Made by a program: the position numbers and the translations under genes. The notes beneath the pieces were generated by a model, which was not told where the DNA came from, did not search any database, and saw only the letters and a list, made by a program, of their open reading frames with translations. A stretch of DNA of 64,000 nt from contig JAJZPL010000004.1 of assembly GCA_021811185.1 (NCBI GenBank), forward strand, positions 62,001 to 126,000, in the 5' to 3' direction. Below are positions 1 to 8,716 of this stretch, piece by piece. The DNA comes from a bacterium (lineage in GTDB: Bacteria > Elusimicrobiota > Elusimicrobia > Elusimicrobiales > UBA9959). The first letter of the stretch is position 1. Each line of letters begins with the position of its first letter.

Positions 1-2
1 TG

Positions 3-1151
3 CTCGGCGGCGGCGGGATCTTCCTCTTTTTCATCATCCAGGGTTCCAATGACCTGACCGGGGCCGGAAAGAATAATTTCCATTACGGCAACGCTACCCG
101 CGGGGCTGTTTCTTCTTTTTTCAAGGTCCTGGGTTTCGACGACGCGGAACCCCTTTCCAAAGCAGCCAAGGTGCGGGTAGAGGCCAGGGGACTGCTTGAG
201 GACGGCCCTACTCCGCCCGCTGCCGATGTTTCGGACTGGATGGCTCCGGCCGGGAAAACCGGTAATTCCGGCCCTTCCGCGTCAAGGTCGGGCAGCACCG
301 CCGTGCCCAGGATGAGCGGAAGGGGGACTTCGGGTGTGGGCGGGCTCGGCGGCGGCGGGTCTAAATCTTCCGGAGGTGTTTCCCGTTTCGGCGAAGGTTC
401 GGATGGCGGCAACACCAAACTGGCTGCCGCGGCGGCCGGTGCGGCCGGAGTTAACGGCAAGGGCACCCTCGGAGCCCTTACCAACGCGCGGGCCGCGCTG
501 GGCGAAGGTCTGCGCAGCGGTTCGGCCATGACCGCCAAGAGCAGCTGGGACCGCAGTTTCGGCGTGGGCAGCGCCAGTACCCGCGGCGGGCCAAGCATGG
601 CCTACGGTAAATCCGGCCTGGTCAGCCTCGATAAGATCAAAAAAGGCGAGGTCGACAACCTCAAGACAACGGATATAAAGTCGCTTAAAACCCCGGAGCC
701 GGGAGCTTTTAAGGAAGACAAGGACGCCGAGGCCAGCGATCCCACCCTGAAAAAAGCCAAAGAGGAGGCGGCGGCGGATGCCGCCAAAAAAGCCGCCGCG
801 GAGGCCCTGGCCAGCGCTGCCTCCAATAGCCTGACCGGGACATCCTCGGATAAACCTAAATCCGCGGATGGCGACACCAAGGATGGCGGGGAACCGCCGC
901 CTAAGAAAATAATGGATTTGGCCAATTCTTCTTCCTGTTCCAAGAACTGCACCACGGCTGACGGACAGGTGTGGTCGGATAATAAAATGGTGGTGGGCAA
1001 AGATCCTGCCGGGGGGGGGAATTATATAGCCGAATATTCCGGCACGCAGACCAACCCGGTTACGGGCGCGAAAATTTCATACGTGGACACTGTGCGGATA
1101 TCTCCTGACGGGACAAAGACGATTATAAGTGTCAATGAAAAGCCGCTCTGA
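3..1151 (+). CDS. Low-complexity membrane-anchored protein, 5' end cut by window edge
   Basis: The reading frame is open to the left edge of the window, so the start lies outside it. The visible part begins with a hydrophobic stretch (GGGGIFLFFIIQG) that looks like the end of a membrane segment, followed by about 350 residues rich in Gly, Ala, Ser and Lys. A short Cys pair (SCSKNC) precedes a C-terminal region rich in beta-type residues, ending ISVNEKPL. I do not recognise a family. The next genes on the same strand have the same architecture (one N-terminal membrane anchor, long low-complexity stalk, distinct C-terminal domain), so it is probably a member of the same cell-envelope system. 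A strong promoter follows directly after its stop codon, so the next gene is a separate transcription unit. Confidence 0.75.
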   Translation, partial: LGGGGIFLFFIIQGSNDLTGAGKNNFHYGNATRGAVSSFFKVLGFDDAEPLSKAAKVRVEARGLLEDGPTPPAADVSDWMAPAGKTGNSGPSASRSGSTAVPRMSGRGTSGVGGLGGGGSKSSGGVSRFGEGSDGGNTKLAAAAAGAAGVNGKGTLGALTNARAALGEGLRSGSAMTAKSSWDRSFGVGSASTRGGPSMAYGKSGLVSLDKIKKGEVDNLKTTDIKSLKTPEPGAFKEDKDAEASDPTLKKAKEEAAADAAKKAAAEALASAASNSLTGTSSDKPKSADGDTKDGGEPPPKKIMDLANSSSCSKNCTTADGQVWSDNKMVVGKDPAGGGNYIAEYSGTQTNPVTGAKISYVDTVRISPDGTKTIISVNEKPL

Positions 1152-1158
1152 TTGGGCC

Positions 1159-1187
1159 TTGACAAGTCAACTTCTGTCTGGTATAAC
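1159..1187 (+). promoter_or_regulatory. Near-consensus sigma-70-type promoter with dyad over the -35 box
   Basis: TTGACA (1159-1164) is separated by exactly 17 nt from TATAAC (1182-1187). The -35 box is the left half of the 12-nt dyad TTGACAAGTCAA (1159-1170). The leader then has an inverted repeat, AACTTTACCTTGA pairing with TCAAGGAAAGTT about 30 nt later. The same dyad and part of the leader recur upstream of the gene at 6844, suggesting shared regulation. Confidence 0.8.
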
Positions 1188-1291
1188 ATAGACGAAATAA
1201 ACTTTACCTTGAACGTCCCGGGGACTGTGTCAAGGAAAGTTAAGTCTTATTTATGCGGGAAAAATCGGCGGGCTTTGAATAAGGCGGGGTT

Positions 1292-2218
1292 ATGATGAAA
1301 CTTCAAAATAAAAAATCCAAACCTATACAGTACGTTATAGGCGGCACTGTGGCCGTTGTAATACTGGGGCTGTGGGTTTCCCTTCCTCTGATGAACGGCG
1401 GTTCCGCCGACAGTTCCGTTTCCGCGGGAAATCCTTTCAAGTCCAAAGTAGCTGACATCTCTTCCCTGGGCAGCGAGATCTCGGCTGAAGGCGGCGCTCC
1501 CGGCTCGCCTTTGAGCGGCGAGATGATAAACAATCCCGCCACCTCGGGCGAGGAAATGGCTTCTTCACTTTTTCAGTCCGGCCCCAGCGAAGAAGAGGCC
1601 CCGGCGGCCTCCGCCTCCGTTGACCAGGCCCCGGCCGCTTCCGGCCCAGGCGCAGGTCCTTCAGCTTCCGGCGCCGCTCCCTCTTCCGCTCCCCACGGCA
1701 AGCTTGCCGCGGCCGCGTCCATAACCGCCGGCAACTCCAATTCCATGACTGCCGGAGGTGTGCATAATAAATTTTTCGGCTCCGGCAACAATAAGGCCGA
1801 ATTTGCTCCCGCGGGCCCCGGGCCGGACATGAAGAAACTGGCCACCACGGACAAGAAGTCCGCCCTGGTGGCAATGCTGAGCAGCAGCGCCGATAAAAGC
1901 GTCCTGGCAGCCAAAAGCGGCAATATGGACGCCGCCAAGGGCGGGGCCGCCGCCGCTTTCGGCGGCAATACCGCCAAGGGCGATACCGCCGACCTTAACG
2001 GCGATTTAGAGGCGCAGTCCCTGGAGTCAGGGCTGCAGATGGGACAGACCGCCCAGGACCTCAAAAAGAACGACCCCGGCCTGAGCAAGCACAAGGTCAC
2101 CCTTCCGGAACCCAAGGTGGAAAAGGATGAAGACGCTAACGCCGAAATGAAGAAGATGATAATGCAGATGATAATACAGGCGGTATTAAAGGTTGCGCTC
2201 GGGTCGCTGGGCTTTTAG
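1292..2218 (+). CDS. Membrane-anchored Ala/Ser/Gly-rich protein of unknown function
   Basis: A 308-residue protein with a short basic N-terminus, one membrane segment at about residues 12-33 (VIGGTVAVVILGLW...), and a long Ala/Ser/Pro/Gly stalk. The last 25 residues form a Met/Ile-rich hydrophobic tail (KKMIMQMIIQAVLKVALG) that could be a second membrane helix or an interaction helix. No catalytic motif is visible. The start has a plausible ribosome site (aaggcgggg), and the tandem ATGATG leaves either Met possible. It is the first gene after the promoter at 1159 and is followed 36 nt downstream by the next gene, so 1292-5231 is probably one operon. The family is unrecognised. Confidence 0.75.
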   Translation: MMKLQNKKSKPIQYVIGGTVAVVILGLWVSLPLMNGGSADSSVSAGNPFKSKVADISSLGSEISAEGGAPGSPLSGEMINNPATSGEEMASSLFQSGPSEEEAPAASASVDQAPAASGPGAGPSASGAAPSSAPHGKLAAAASITAGNSNSMTAGGVHNKFFGSGNNKAEFAPAGPGPDMKKLATTDKKSALVAMLSSSADKSVLAAKSGNMDAAKGGAAAAFGGNTAKGDTADLNGDLEAQSLESGLQMGQTAQDLKKNDPGLSKHKVTLPEPKVEKDEDANAEMKKMIMQMIIQAVLKVALGSLGF

Positions 2219-2254
2219 GCGCCCAGGGAAGATTTGCAAGCGGGAGGAAATTTT

Positions 2255-3736
2255 ATGAACAACTACAATGAAAGGGAAGAGAAGAAAGGCGGCTTCTGGT
2301 CCGCGCTTTCCGGGCTTTTCAGGGGCGGTTCTTCCGCTATGGGCGGCGCCTCTTCCGGGCTCGGTTCGGCCGGCGGCGGGCTTGGCGGCCTCTTCGCCAC
2401 CAAGGCCGGCATCCTGGGTATGGTGCTTGGCGGCGCTACCATAGCGGCCGGCGTTGGCGTGGTCTACAACTTCGTAGGACCCTCATCCAAGCCGGTTTAC
2501 TCCCCGGAACTTTTCCAGGAAAGTTATTACGAGGAAGAATCCTCCAAGGCCGGCTTCGAACGCGCCCAGGCCCGCAACACGGCCGCGGCCGAACCTTCCA
2601 CGCTGGATATGTTCAAGGAGCAGGCTAAAAAAGACGGGCTTGGCGGCCTGGCTTCAGAGGCTTCCGACCAGGACAAAGCCGATGCCTCGGCCGGAGCACC
2701 CGCTGACGGGGCGTCCGCTGACAGCGCGGCTCCGGGCGCTCCCGGCGCCGAAGGCGCGGGTTACGGTTCAGGCTCCGACTCGAGCGGGCCCAAGCTTAAG
2801 GCCGGGTCCGGGTTCGGCGGTAAAGGGGGGTCAGGTTCCGGTACTTCCATGCCCAAGATGCAGGGGAACGGCGGGCTGAGCGGCGGCATAGGCGGCCAGT
2901 TCCAGTCGGTTTACCGCGCTCCCGCTAACGCCGGTAAGACCTCCGCCATGACCGCTTCAGCCGCCAGGGTCAACAGTTCTCCCAAATATGCGGTTCCTCT
3001 GGGTAAGGGCAAGGGCGCTTACGGCCAGGCTAAATTCGCCGGCAAGATGGGCGCCAAGGCGGCCTATTCCGCGGACGGTTCCAGCGCGCGCTCGGGCGCT
3101 ACCAGCGCTTTCTCCGGCGAAACCACCGGGGCCGGGGATGTGGGGGCCGCCGGTACTGGCGCCGGGCTGGGCGGGGCCGGCGTTTCCAACGGCTCTGCGC
3201 TTAAAGGCAACGATCCCAGCATTAGCAGCAATGAGTCCACTCCTCCCGCTGTTCCCGAACCTACGAAAGAGAACCCCTGGCAGGCGACCGAAGACGGTAT
3301 CATGAACGCCATGATGTGGGCCGGCGGCCTGATCCTGGTTACCAAATTGCTCTCCGGCTTAGCGAAAAAAGCGGTTGAAATCCCCTGGCTGTCGGCCGCC
3401 TTGTATATTGCCGCCATGGCGGCTGCGGCTGCGGCCATCTTCTATGCGGTCAAGGTTATAATGGGCGGCTTCAAGATGTACAGTACATACGGTCAGAAGA
3501 TGATGGGCGGGCTGTATATCGTAGCCGGTATAGTTCTTATCATGAAGGCCATCGAGGCCCTTTGTGAGGCTGCCGGAGGGGCCGGAAGCGCCGGTACCGA
3601 ATCTACGAAAATGGTGGATGGGAAGTCGGTCACTATTAATAAGGGCGGCTCCCCTGTACTGGGTGGTGCTAGCGGCTTTCTTAAAGGCATGGGCGGATGG
3701 TCCAGTGCTTTCGACCTTGGCAGTTTGTTCAAGTAA
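2255..3736 (+). CDS. Multi-segment membrane protein, low-complexity, paralogue of the gene at 3762
   Basis: I choose ATG 2255 because GGGAGGAAA lies 5 nt upstream; a TTG at 2234 also opens the frame but has no such site. The 493-residue product has a charged N-terminus (NNYNEREEKKGG), one membrane segment near residues 52-73, a Gly/Ser/Ala-rich middle, and at least three hydrophobic segments between about residues 345 and 435. It shares with the next gene a motif, STLDMFKE (SSLDMFKD there), about 50 residues after the first membrane segment, and the same overall plan, so the two are paralogues. The C-terminal membrane bundle is vaguely like small pilin-type or channel-forming membrane proteins, but no assignment is justified. 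Confidence 0.8.
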   Translation: MNNYNEREEKKGGFWSALSGLFRGGSSAMGGASSGLGSAGGGLGGLFATKAGILGMVLGGATIAAGVGVVYNFVGPSSKPVYSPELFQESYYEEESSKAGFERAQARNTAAAEPSTLDMFKEQAKKDGLGGLASEASDQDKADASAGAPADGASADSAAPGAPGAEGAGYGSGSDSSGPKLKAGSGFGGKGGSGSGTSMPKMQGNGGLSGGIGGQFQSVYRAPANAGKTSAMTASAARVNSSPKYAVPLGKGKGAYGQAKFAGKMGAKAAYSADGSSARSGATSAFSGETTGAGDVGAAGTGAGLGGAGVSNGSALKGNDPSISSNESTPPAVPEPTKENPWQATEDGIMNAMMWAGGLILVTKLLSGLAKKAVEIPWLSAALYIAAMAAAAAAIFYAVKVIMGGFKMYSTYGQKMMGGLYIVAGIVLIMKAIEALCEAAGGAGSAGTESTKMVDGKSVTINKGGSPVLGGASGFLKGMGGWSSAFDLGSLFK

Positions 3737-3761
3737 TCGGTGAGGGGATATTGGAGGCGTT

Positions 3762-5231
3762 ATGAACGACAATCTTCCGGAAATAAACTTTAAGGAAAAA
3801 AAGGAAAAGAAGCGCGGCCTGCTCGGCTGGCTCAAGAGCAAGCTGGGTTTCGGTTCCCGCGGCGCCGCCATGGGCGAGGCGGGGATAAACCCTTCGGCCA
3901 TGAACGTGGGCAGGGCCCTCGGCGCGGCCAAGTTCGGCGCCTCCGCCGGGCTGGGCGGGTTCTTTTCCGCTAACATAGGCGCCATAGCCACCGCGGCCGT
4001 TGTTGCCGTGGCGGGCGGCGTCTACCTGGCCAATAACGCCCCGTCCCCGACTACCGGCACCTCTGCCTTCAGCTCCAATAGGAGTCCGGACAATTATGTG
4101 CCGGCCATCCTGAGAAGCCAGGCCGCCAATCAGGGTTCTTCGCTTGATATGTTCAAGGATACGAACAAGGGCGCGGGCCTTGCCATGGAGGAAGGCGCGA
4201 AGCCTGCCAAGCCTGAGGAGCCTAAGGCCTCGGCCGATGAGGAAGCCGCCAGCAACCCCGACGCCAACCAGGCGGCCCCGGACCAGTCTAATATGGCGGA
4301 ATCCATGATGGGCAAGCTCCAGGGAGGGAATATAGGTTCCCTTACCAGCTCCCTGGGCGGCGGTTCCAACAAGATGTCCGCCATGGGCGGCTTCGGAAAT
4401 AAGTTCAACCAGAACGGCGCCGGCGGCAAGTCCGGTTTTACCTCCGGGATCGGCGCCGGCTTTGCGGGCCTGCCCAAGTTCGACCAGCGCAAAAACAAGA
4501 TGATGGCCATGAAGGCCTCGTCCCGCCCCGTGTTCTCCAGCAGCCAGGCGGGGAAGAAGGCCCAGTTCGGCAAGGGGGCTTTCAACCAGGCCAAGGGCAT
4601 GCGCGCCACGCAGAAGAGTTACGATAAAAACAACATCGACTCCGCCCGCTCCACCCAGGATAAGGCCTGGGAGGGCAGCACCGGCTCCGGTGCGGCCGAC
4701 GGCGGCGCCGGCATCGGCGACGGCGGCGCCGGCATAGTCACTTCACCCTCGCTCGATAACGGCAGCGGCTCGACCGGCGGCGGCGGTACCGGCGTCAGCG
4801 ATGATGCCGCTATTCCCGAAGCTTCCAATCCCACCGACGTCAGTCCGTGGAAAGGGATGCCGCAGCAGGCGATGATGTATATCATGATGTCGGCCGTGCT
4901 CTCTGTTATAGGCGCCTTCCTCATAAGCATAGGCACAAAGATGAGTTGGGCCGTCGGTCTCGGCACCATACTTACGGCGCTTGGTTATCTCTTGTGCGCC
5001 GTGGCGATGGGGCTCGCGCTGATGGCGCTGATGATCGGTATTAAGCTGATGGGGCAGCACGGTCAGGCGCTGATGGGCACTGTTTACGTCCTGGGCGGCG
5101 GAGTCGCCATGGCCGGGGCCGCGATGGCGATGACCGGAGAACCCGGCAAAGCCATGAACACCAATGTTCTTTGGATGGGCGCTATTACCGGCATAATGGG
5201 CCTGCTGGGCAGCATGCTTGGAGGAGCGTAA
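3762..5231 (+). CDS. Multi-segment membrane protein, low-complexity, paralogue of the gene at 2255
   Basis: A 489-residue protein beginning MNDNLPEINFKEKKEKKRG, with one membrane segment at about residues 71-90, the SSLDMFKD motif near residue 126 shared with the preceding gene, a Gly/Asn/Ala-rich central region and about four hydrophobic segments from residue 365 to the end. The central part has the pattern QAKGM...SYDKNN..SA that is loosely repeated in the genes at 2255 and 6844, hinting at a common short element within the low-complexity stalk. It starts 25 nt after the upstream stop, with ggaggcgtt before ATG. It is the last gene before a strong hairpin at 5259. The function is unknown, most likely part of an envelope-spanning assembly. 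Confidence 0.8.
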   Translation: MNDNLPEINFKEKKEKKRGLLGWLKSKLGFGSRGAAMGEAGINPSAMNVGRALGAAKFGASAGLGGFFSANIGAIATAAVVAVAGGVYLANNAPSPTTGTSAFSSNRSPDNYVPAILRSQAANQGSSLDMFKDTNKGAGLAMEEGAKPAKPEEPKASADEEAASNPDANQAAPDQSNMAESMMGKLQGGNIGSLTSSLGGGSNKMSAMGGFGNKFNQNGAGGKSGFTSGIGAGFAGLPKFDQRKNKMMAMKASSRPVFSSSQAGKKAQFGKGAFNQAKGMRATQKSYDKNNIDSARSTQDKAWEGSTGSGAADGGAGIGDGGAGIVTSPSLDNGSGSTGGGGTGVSDDAAIPEASNPTDVSPWKGMPQQAMMYIMMSAVLSVIGAFLISIGTKMSWAVGLGTILTALGYLLCAVAMGLALMALMIGIKLMGQHGQALMGTVYVLGGGVAMAGAAMAMTGEPGKAMNTNVLWMGAITGIMGLLGSMLGGA

Positions 5232-5258
5232 GACTTGTTCGCGGTAAGAGCGTTGTCT

Positions 5259-5300
5259 CGCCCTCCCTTTTTGGCGTCAACAAAAGGGAGGGCGTTGCTT
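5259..5300 (+). terminator. 13-bp perfect hairpin, probable terminator
   Basis: CGCCCTCCCTTTT (5259-5271) pairs perfectly with AAAAGGGAGGGCG (5282-5294), followed by TTGCTTT. It lies directly after the 3762-5231 gene and ends only 10 nt before the radical SAM start, leaving that gene without a clear ribosome-binding site. A terminator is likely; a role in translation of the next gene is possible. Confidence 0.6.
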
Positions 5301-5304
5301 TAAT

Positions 5305-6669
5305 ATGAAGATCGTCCTGCTAAATCCCCCGTTCCCTCAGCCGGAATGGCTGGTCCGCCTCATCTATAATCACAATGTGCCGCTGGGGCTGGCCTATCTG
5401 GCGGCTTATCTGCGCCAAGCCGGGCACGAGGTGCGCGTCTTCGACCCTGAGCCGTCGGGAATGCCGCCTGAACTGATGTGGCGGAAGGTGGAAAATTTCA
5501 GGCCTGATGTCGTCGGCGTGACCTCCGTGACCCCGAATTTCATGGCGGCGCGCGGGCTGGCCATGGAAGCAAAGCGGCGTTTGGGCTGCCTGGTGGTCAT
5601 GGGTGGGCCGCACGCCAACGCGCTGCCGCATTCGACCCTGCAGGGCACCCCGGGGCTGGACGCGGTCATAATGGGCGAGGGCGAGATCCCAATGCTGGCC
5701 ATGGCCGCGGAATTCGACGCGCGCGGCAAGGTGGATTTTAACAAAGTCCCAGGCGCCGCTTTTTTTGAGGCCTGGAAATACCGCGAAACGCCGCGGCCCG
5801 GCCTCATCTCCGCGCTTGACTCTCTGCCTTACCCGGCCCGCGATCAGTTCGACCTGCGGCTGTATTACCGGCACCGGTTTTTTTTCGGCGGCAAAAAAAG
5901 CGCCACGGTCCTTACCAGCCGCGGCTGCCCCGGGCAGTGCACTTTTTGCGCCAATATCTGCATGGGCCGTAAATTCCGCGCGCACAGCCCGGAACGCGTA
6001 GTGGCGGAGCTGGAGCATCTGGTGGAAAAATACGGGATCCGGCATTTCCAGATCTACGACGATTGTTTCACCGCCGATCCGAAGAGGGTCTCCGCTATCT
6101 GCGACCTTATCCTCGCTAAAAAATTAAAGATAACCTGGGGTGCTTTCGGCCGCGTCAACACGCTGCTCGACGAGGCTTTGATCCTGAAGATGAAGCGGGC
6201 CGGCTGCGAGCATATCCTGCTGGGGACGGAGTCAGGAAGCCAGCGTATCCTTGACCTGATGAAAAAAGGCACTACGCTGGCGATGGCCGAGAAGTGCTGC
6301 GCCCTGCTGCGCAAGCACGGGATCATCTACAGCAATTCTTTCATTATCGGCAGCGAGGGGGAAACCGAGGCGACCGTCATGGAAACCATCGCGTTCGCGA
6401 AGAAACTTAAGGCCGACCTGGTTAATTTCGTGATCCTGATCCCGTTCCCCGGCACCCAGGTCTTTGAAAAGTATTTTAAGGATTATGACCGCCCCGATAC
6501 GGACTGGAGTAACTGGTGCGAGCAGGGGCTTGACAGGCCGGCGCCCCCGAGGCAGACATCCCTTACGATGGCGGAACTGGTTCGTCTGCAGGGGGTAGCC
6601 TATCAGAAGTATAACCAAAACCCCATGCAGGTGCTGCGCACTCTGGTCTTCGGGATGAGAATTCAGTAA
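5305..6669 (+). CDS. B12-binding-domain radical SAM enzyme
   Basis: The 454-residue protein starts with the B12-binding-like fold typical of this class (MKIVLLNPPFP, then VGVTSVTPNF and MGGPHANALP), followed by a radical SAM core with the cluster motif CPGQCTFCANIC at about residues 209-220 (CX3CX2C). The motif HILLGTESGSQRIL and a C-terminal region with VILIPFPGT are usual for the B12-radical SAM (Elp3/MiaB-like) superfamily. Such enzymes act in methylations or rearrangements in lipid, hopanoid, tetrapyrrole and natural-product chemistry; the substrate cannot be told from sequence. It sits inside a cluster of unknown membrane proteins, so a role in modifying those proteins or an envelope lipid is conceivable but unproven. 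No good ribosome site precedes ATG 5305. Confidence 0.9.
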   Translation: MKIVLLNPPFPQPEWLVRLIYNHNVPLGLAYLAAYLRQAGHEVRVFDPEPSGMPPELMWRKVENFRPDVVGVTSVTPNFMAARGLAMEAKRRLGCLVVMGGPHANALPHSTLQGTPGLDAVIMGEGEIPMLAMAAEFDARGKVDFNKVPGAAFFEAWKYRETPRPGLISALDSLPYPARDQFDLRLYYRHRFFFGGKKSATVLTSRGCPGQCTFCANICMGRKFRAHSPERVVAELEHLVEKYGIRHFQIYDDCFTADPKRVSAICDLILAKKLKITWGAFGRVNTLLDEALILKMKRAGCEHILLGTESGSQRILDLMKKGTTLAMAEKCCALLRKHGIIYSNSFIIGSEGETEATVMETIAFAKKLKADLVNFVILIPFPGTQVFEKYFKDYDRPDTDWSNWCEQGLDRPAPPRQTSLTMAELVRLQGVAYQKYNQNPMQVLRTLVFGMRIQ

Positions 6670-6681
6670 GCCCGGGAGGGC

Positions 6682-6710
6682 TTGACAGGTCAAGTGTTTT
6701 ATATTATAAT
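6682..6710 (+). promoter_or_regulatory. Consensus sigma-70-type promoter with dyad over the -35 box
   Basis: TTGACA (6682-6687), a 17-nt spacer, and TATAAT (6705-6710) give a perfect match to the consensus. The -35 box is part of the dyad TTGACAGGTCAA (6682-6693). The following leader contains AACTTT and, further on, TGTGTCAGGGAAAGTT, closely matching TGTGTCAAGGAAAGTT in the leader of the promoter at 1159. Confidence 0.85.
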
Positions 6711-6843
6711 ATATATGTATAAGTGGCTTTGCTCTGAACTTTTTTTATAAAATTGTGTCAGGGAAAGTTGGAGTTTCTTTTATAGCTTAAGCGCGGCGGC
6801 AAATAAATTTTAAGGGTTATGCGGCGGGCGGGATGGAGGCTAT

Positions 6844-8349
6844 ATGAGCAGCAAATTTGTTGAAAAACACAAGCGCAAGTCCGTACTTGCCGCCCTGCTT
6901 TTTATCTTCCAGGGCAGGACCAAGTACGTCGGGATAATGCTGATCGTTATGATCCTGTCCGTGCCCTTTGTCATCTCCGGCGAGACGCTCGGCCGTATCA
7001 TGGAACTTCCCCCCGTAGCGGCTTTCCTGAAGTCGGTGGGGCTGGGCAGCGTGGTTTCGACGCTTAACCCCAAATACTCAAATGACCTCCTGCGCGCCGC
7101 CATGGACAAAGCCGCCGAAGACAGCGGGCAGAATTCTTTCTGGGCCAAGTTCCTCAAAAGCATAAACGCCACGCTTCCGCCCGCCGGGGGCCCCTCCTCC
7201 ATAGCCATGATCCGCGGCGGCGGGGATATTTTCGGCCTGCCGGAGATAAAGGACGAAAAGGGCGGCAAGCGCGGACCGGGCCAGGTGGAGGGCGTGGTCA
7301 ACGAAGAAGAGCGCGGCCGCGGCGAGACCGGAGATGATGTGGATCTTGAAGGCTTGATCGGCGGCGCCGGAGCCGGCAAGGACGGCGGGCTTTACGGCGA
7401 CCTGATGGGGCAGAACCTGGCCGGGCGCTTCAGCGATGGCGGTTCGGCTGCGGGCAATGGCCCTTACATGAACCGCACCGCGATGAGCGGTCCCGGGATG
7501 TCGGCCGGCGGGCAGGCCGCGGGTATGTACAGCCGCGTGCTGGGCCAGGCCGCCAGCAAAGTGCCGGTCCCAGGGGCTCCAAAAAAGGTCAACGCCAAGC
7601 TGATGGGGCGCGTTTCCGGGTTTTCGTGGAAGAACGTAGGCTACAAGACCAAGAACGCCAAGGTGGATATAAAACTCACCTCCAAGAAGCCGATGTTCCA
7701 GCTTGCCCAGACCTTCGCCATGACGGGCTCCGCCTACAAGGCCAAAGACTCGGCTCTCGAGTACCAGGCCGCATACGTAGGTACTACTTACGACGGCAAC
7801 GATTCCAACCTGGACGCCATACAGACGGACGCCTCCGCTCCCGCGGTGCCCGACACTTCCTTCACCGGGGCCCTCATGACCGGGGCCGGGGACATGCAGC
7901 AGCAGGCTATGGACTGTTCTAAAGCGCAGAACGATCAGGGAGCCAGGATGTCCGAGGACGGCAAGGCGATGGACGACATCGCCAAGACGCTCGGCAAGCC
8001 GCCCAAGTGCTGCAGCGGCGGCGTCGGGGCCTGGAACGCCAAGATCGACCAGATAATTTACAAGTGCGTGGACTTCAACGCCAACGAGGCCATACTTTCG
8101 GCCAAGTGCCAGAACAAGAGCAGCCAGATGGATTGCAACAGTTATAACTCGCAGAAGATAAAGCCCTGCTCCAAGTGGAAATGCTGGCTGGCCATTATCC
8201 TGATGATCTTCCTGGGCTTCCTGCTGGGAGGACTTCTCGGCGCCCTGATCGTGGGCGTGCTCGCCGGAGGTTCCATGCTGGGAGGCAGCATGTTCGGCCC
8301 GGTGGGGGACATGGTCAGCGGCTTTATCAGCAAGATCGCCGGCGGTTGA
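6844..8349 (+). CDS. Membrane protein with Cys-rich C-terminal region, unknown function
   Basis: A 501-residue protein with a basic N-terminus, one membrane segment near residues 28-46 (YVGIMLIVMILSVPFVI), a Gly/Ala-rich middle and, in the last 130 residues, many cysteines (KCCSGG, YKCVDF, AKCQNK, MDCNSY, KPCSKWKCW) immediately before a long hydrophobic C-terminal segment from about residue 447. The cysteines lie in the part predicted to face the periplasm and may form disulphides. GGAGG lies 4 nt before ATG. It has its own promoter at 6682 and shares architecture with the other large proteins of this cluster. No family is recognised. Confidence 0.75.
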   Translation: MSSKFVEKHKRKSVLAALLFIFQGRTKYVGIMLIVMILSVPFVISGETLGRIMELPPVAAFLKSVGLGSVVSTLNPKYSNDLLRAAMDKAAEDSGQNSFWAKFLKSINATLPPAGGPSSIAMIRGGGDIFGLPEIKDEKGGKRGPGQVEGVVNEEERGRGETGDDVDLEGLIGGAGAGKDGGLYGDLMGQNLAGRFSDGGSAAGNGPYMNRTAMSGPGMSAGGQAAGMYSRVLGQAASKVPVPGAPKKVNAKLMGRVSGFSWKNVGYKTKNAKVDIKLTSKKPMFQLAQTFAMTGSAYKAKDSALEYQAAYVGTTYDGNDSNLDAIQTDASAPAVPDTSFTGALMTGAGDMQQQAMDCSKAQNDQGARMSEDGKAMDDIAKTLGKPPKCCSGGVGAWNAKIDQIIYKCVDFNANEAILSAKCQNKSSQMDCNSYNSQKIKPCSKWKCWLAIILMIFLGFLLGGLLGALIVGVLAGGSMLGGSMFGPVGDMVSGFISKIAGG

Positions 8350-8716
8350 GGGGCCGGCCCTGGATTCTTAAGCCCGCGGTAAGCCCGGTGGAGGATTGTT
8401 CCGGTTGTGAACATCTTTTGTGCGGCGTCTGCTTGTGATCCGGCGTTTGCGCCGGCGGAACGTTTCTTCCGGAACGCCATCAGCGTTCAGGCTTCGCCCC
8501 GCGGGCTTTTCTATGGGCCGCGTCCCGGGGAGCCGGCCCGGGGGCAAACGAGCGGCGGCCCGGTGGGCCTAAAGGCCCATTAGCTCAGGGGACCAATGAC
8601 ACTTGGCTGGAGCATTAATATTAGGTAAATTATAATCGGAGTTGTATGTAAATATTTTCGGCTGGTTTCGCAGGTGATCGGCACTCGGGAATTTAAATCA
8701 AGGATCGGAGGAAGTT
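8350..8716 (+). other. 367-nt noncoding region with many hairpins and a promoter-like -10 box
   Basis: No gene is visible here. AAGCCCGCGG (8370-8379) is exactly complementary to CCGCGGGCTT (8499-8508), enclosing about 120 nt that contain smaller perfect hairpins: CCGGCG/CGCCGG around a TTTG loop, and GAACGC/GCGTTC. The closing strand runs into TTTTCT, as a terminator would. A further hairpin, TGGGCC-TAAA-GGCCCA, lies near 8565-8580. A TATAAT at 8631-8636 is the best -10 box for the gene at 8717, with no good -35. This may be a structured leader, a small RNA, or a cluster of terminators. Confidence 0.4.

Noticed and set aside
2234-2254. TTG start for the gene at 2255
   Set aside because: The ATG at 2255 has a well-placed GGGAGGAAA; the TTG has none.
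8520-8600. c-di-GMP riboswitch (GEMM) upstream of 8717
   Set aside because: GGGCAAAC and GGGCCUAAAGGCCC recall parts of it, but the order and the remaining conserved positions do not fit.
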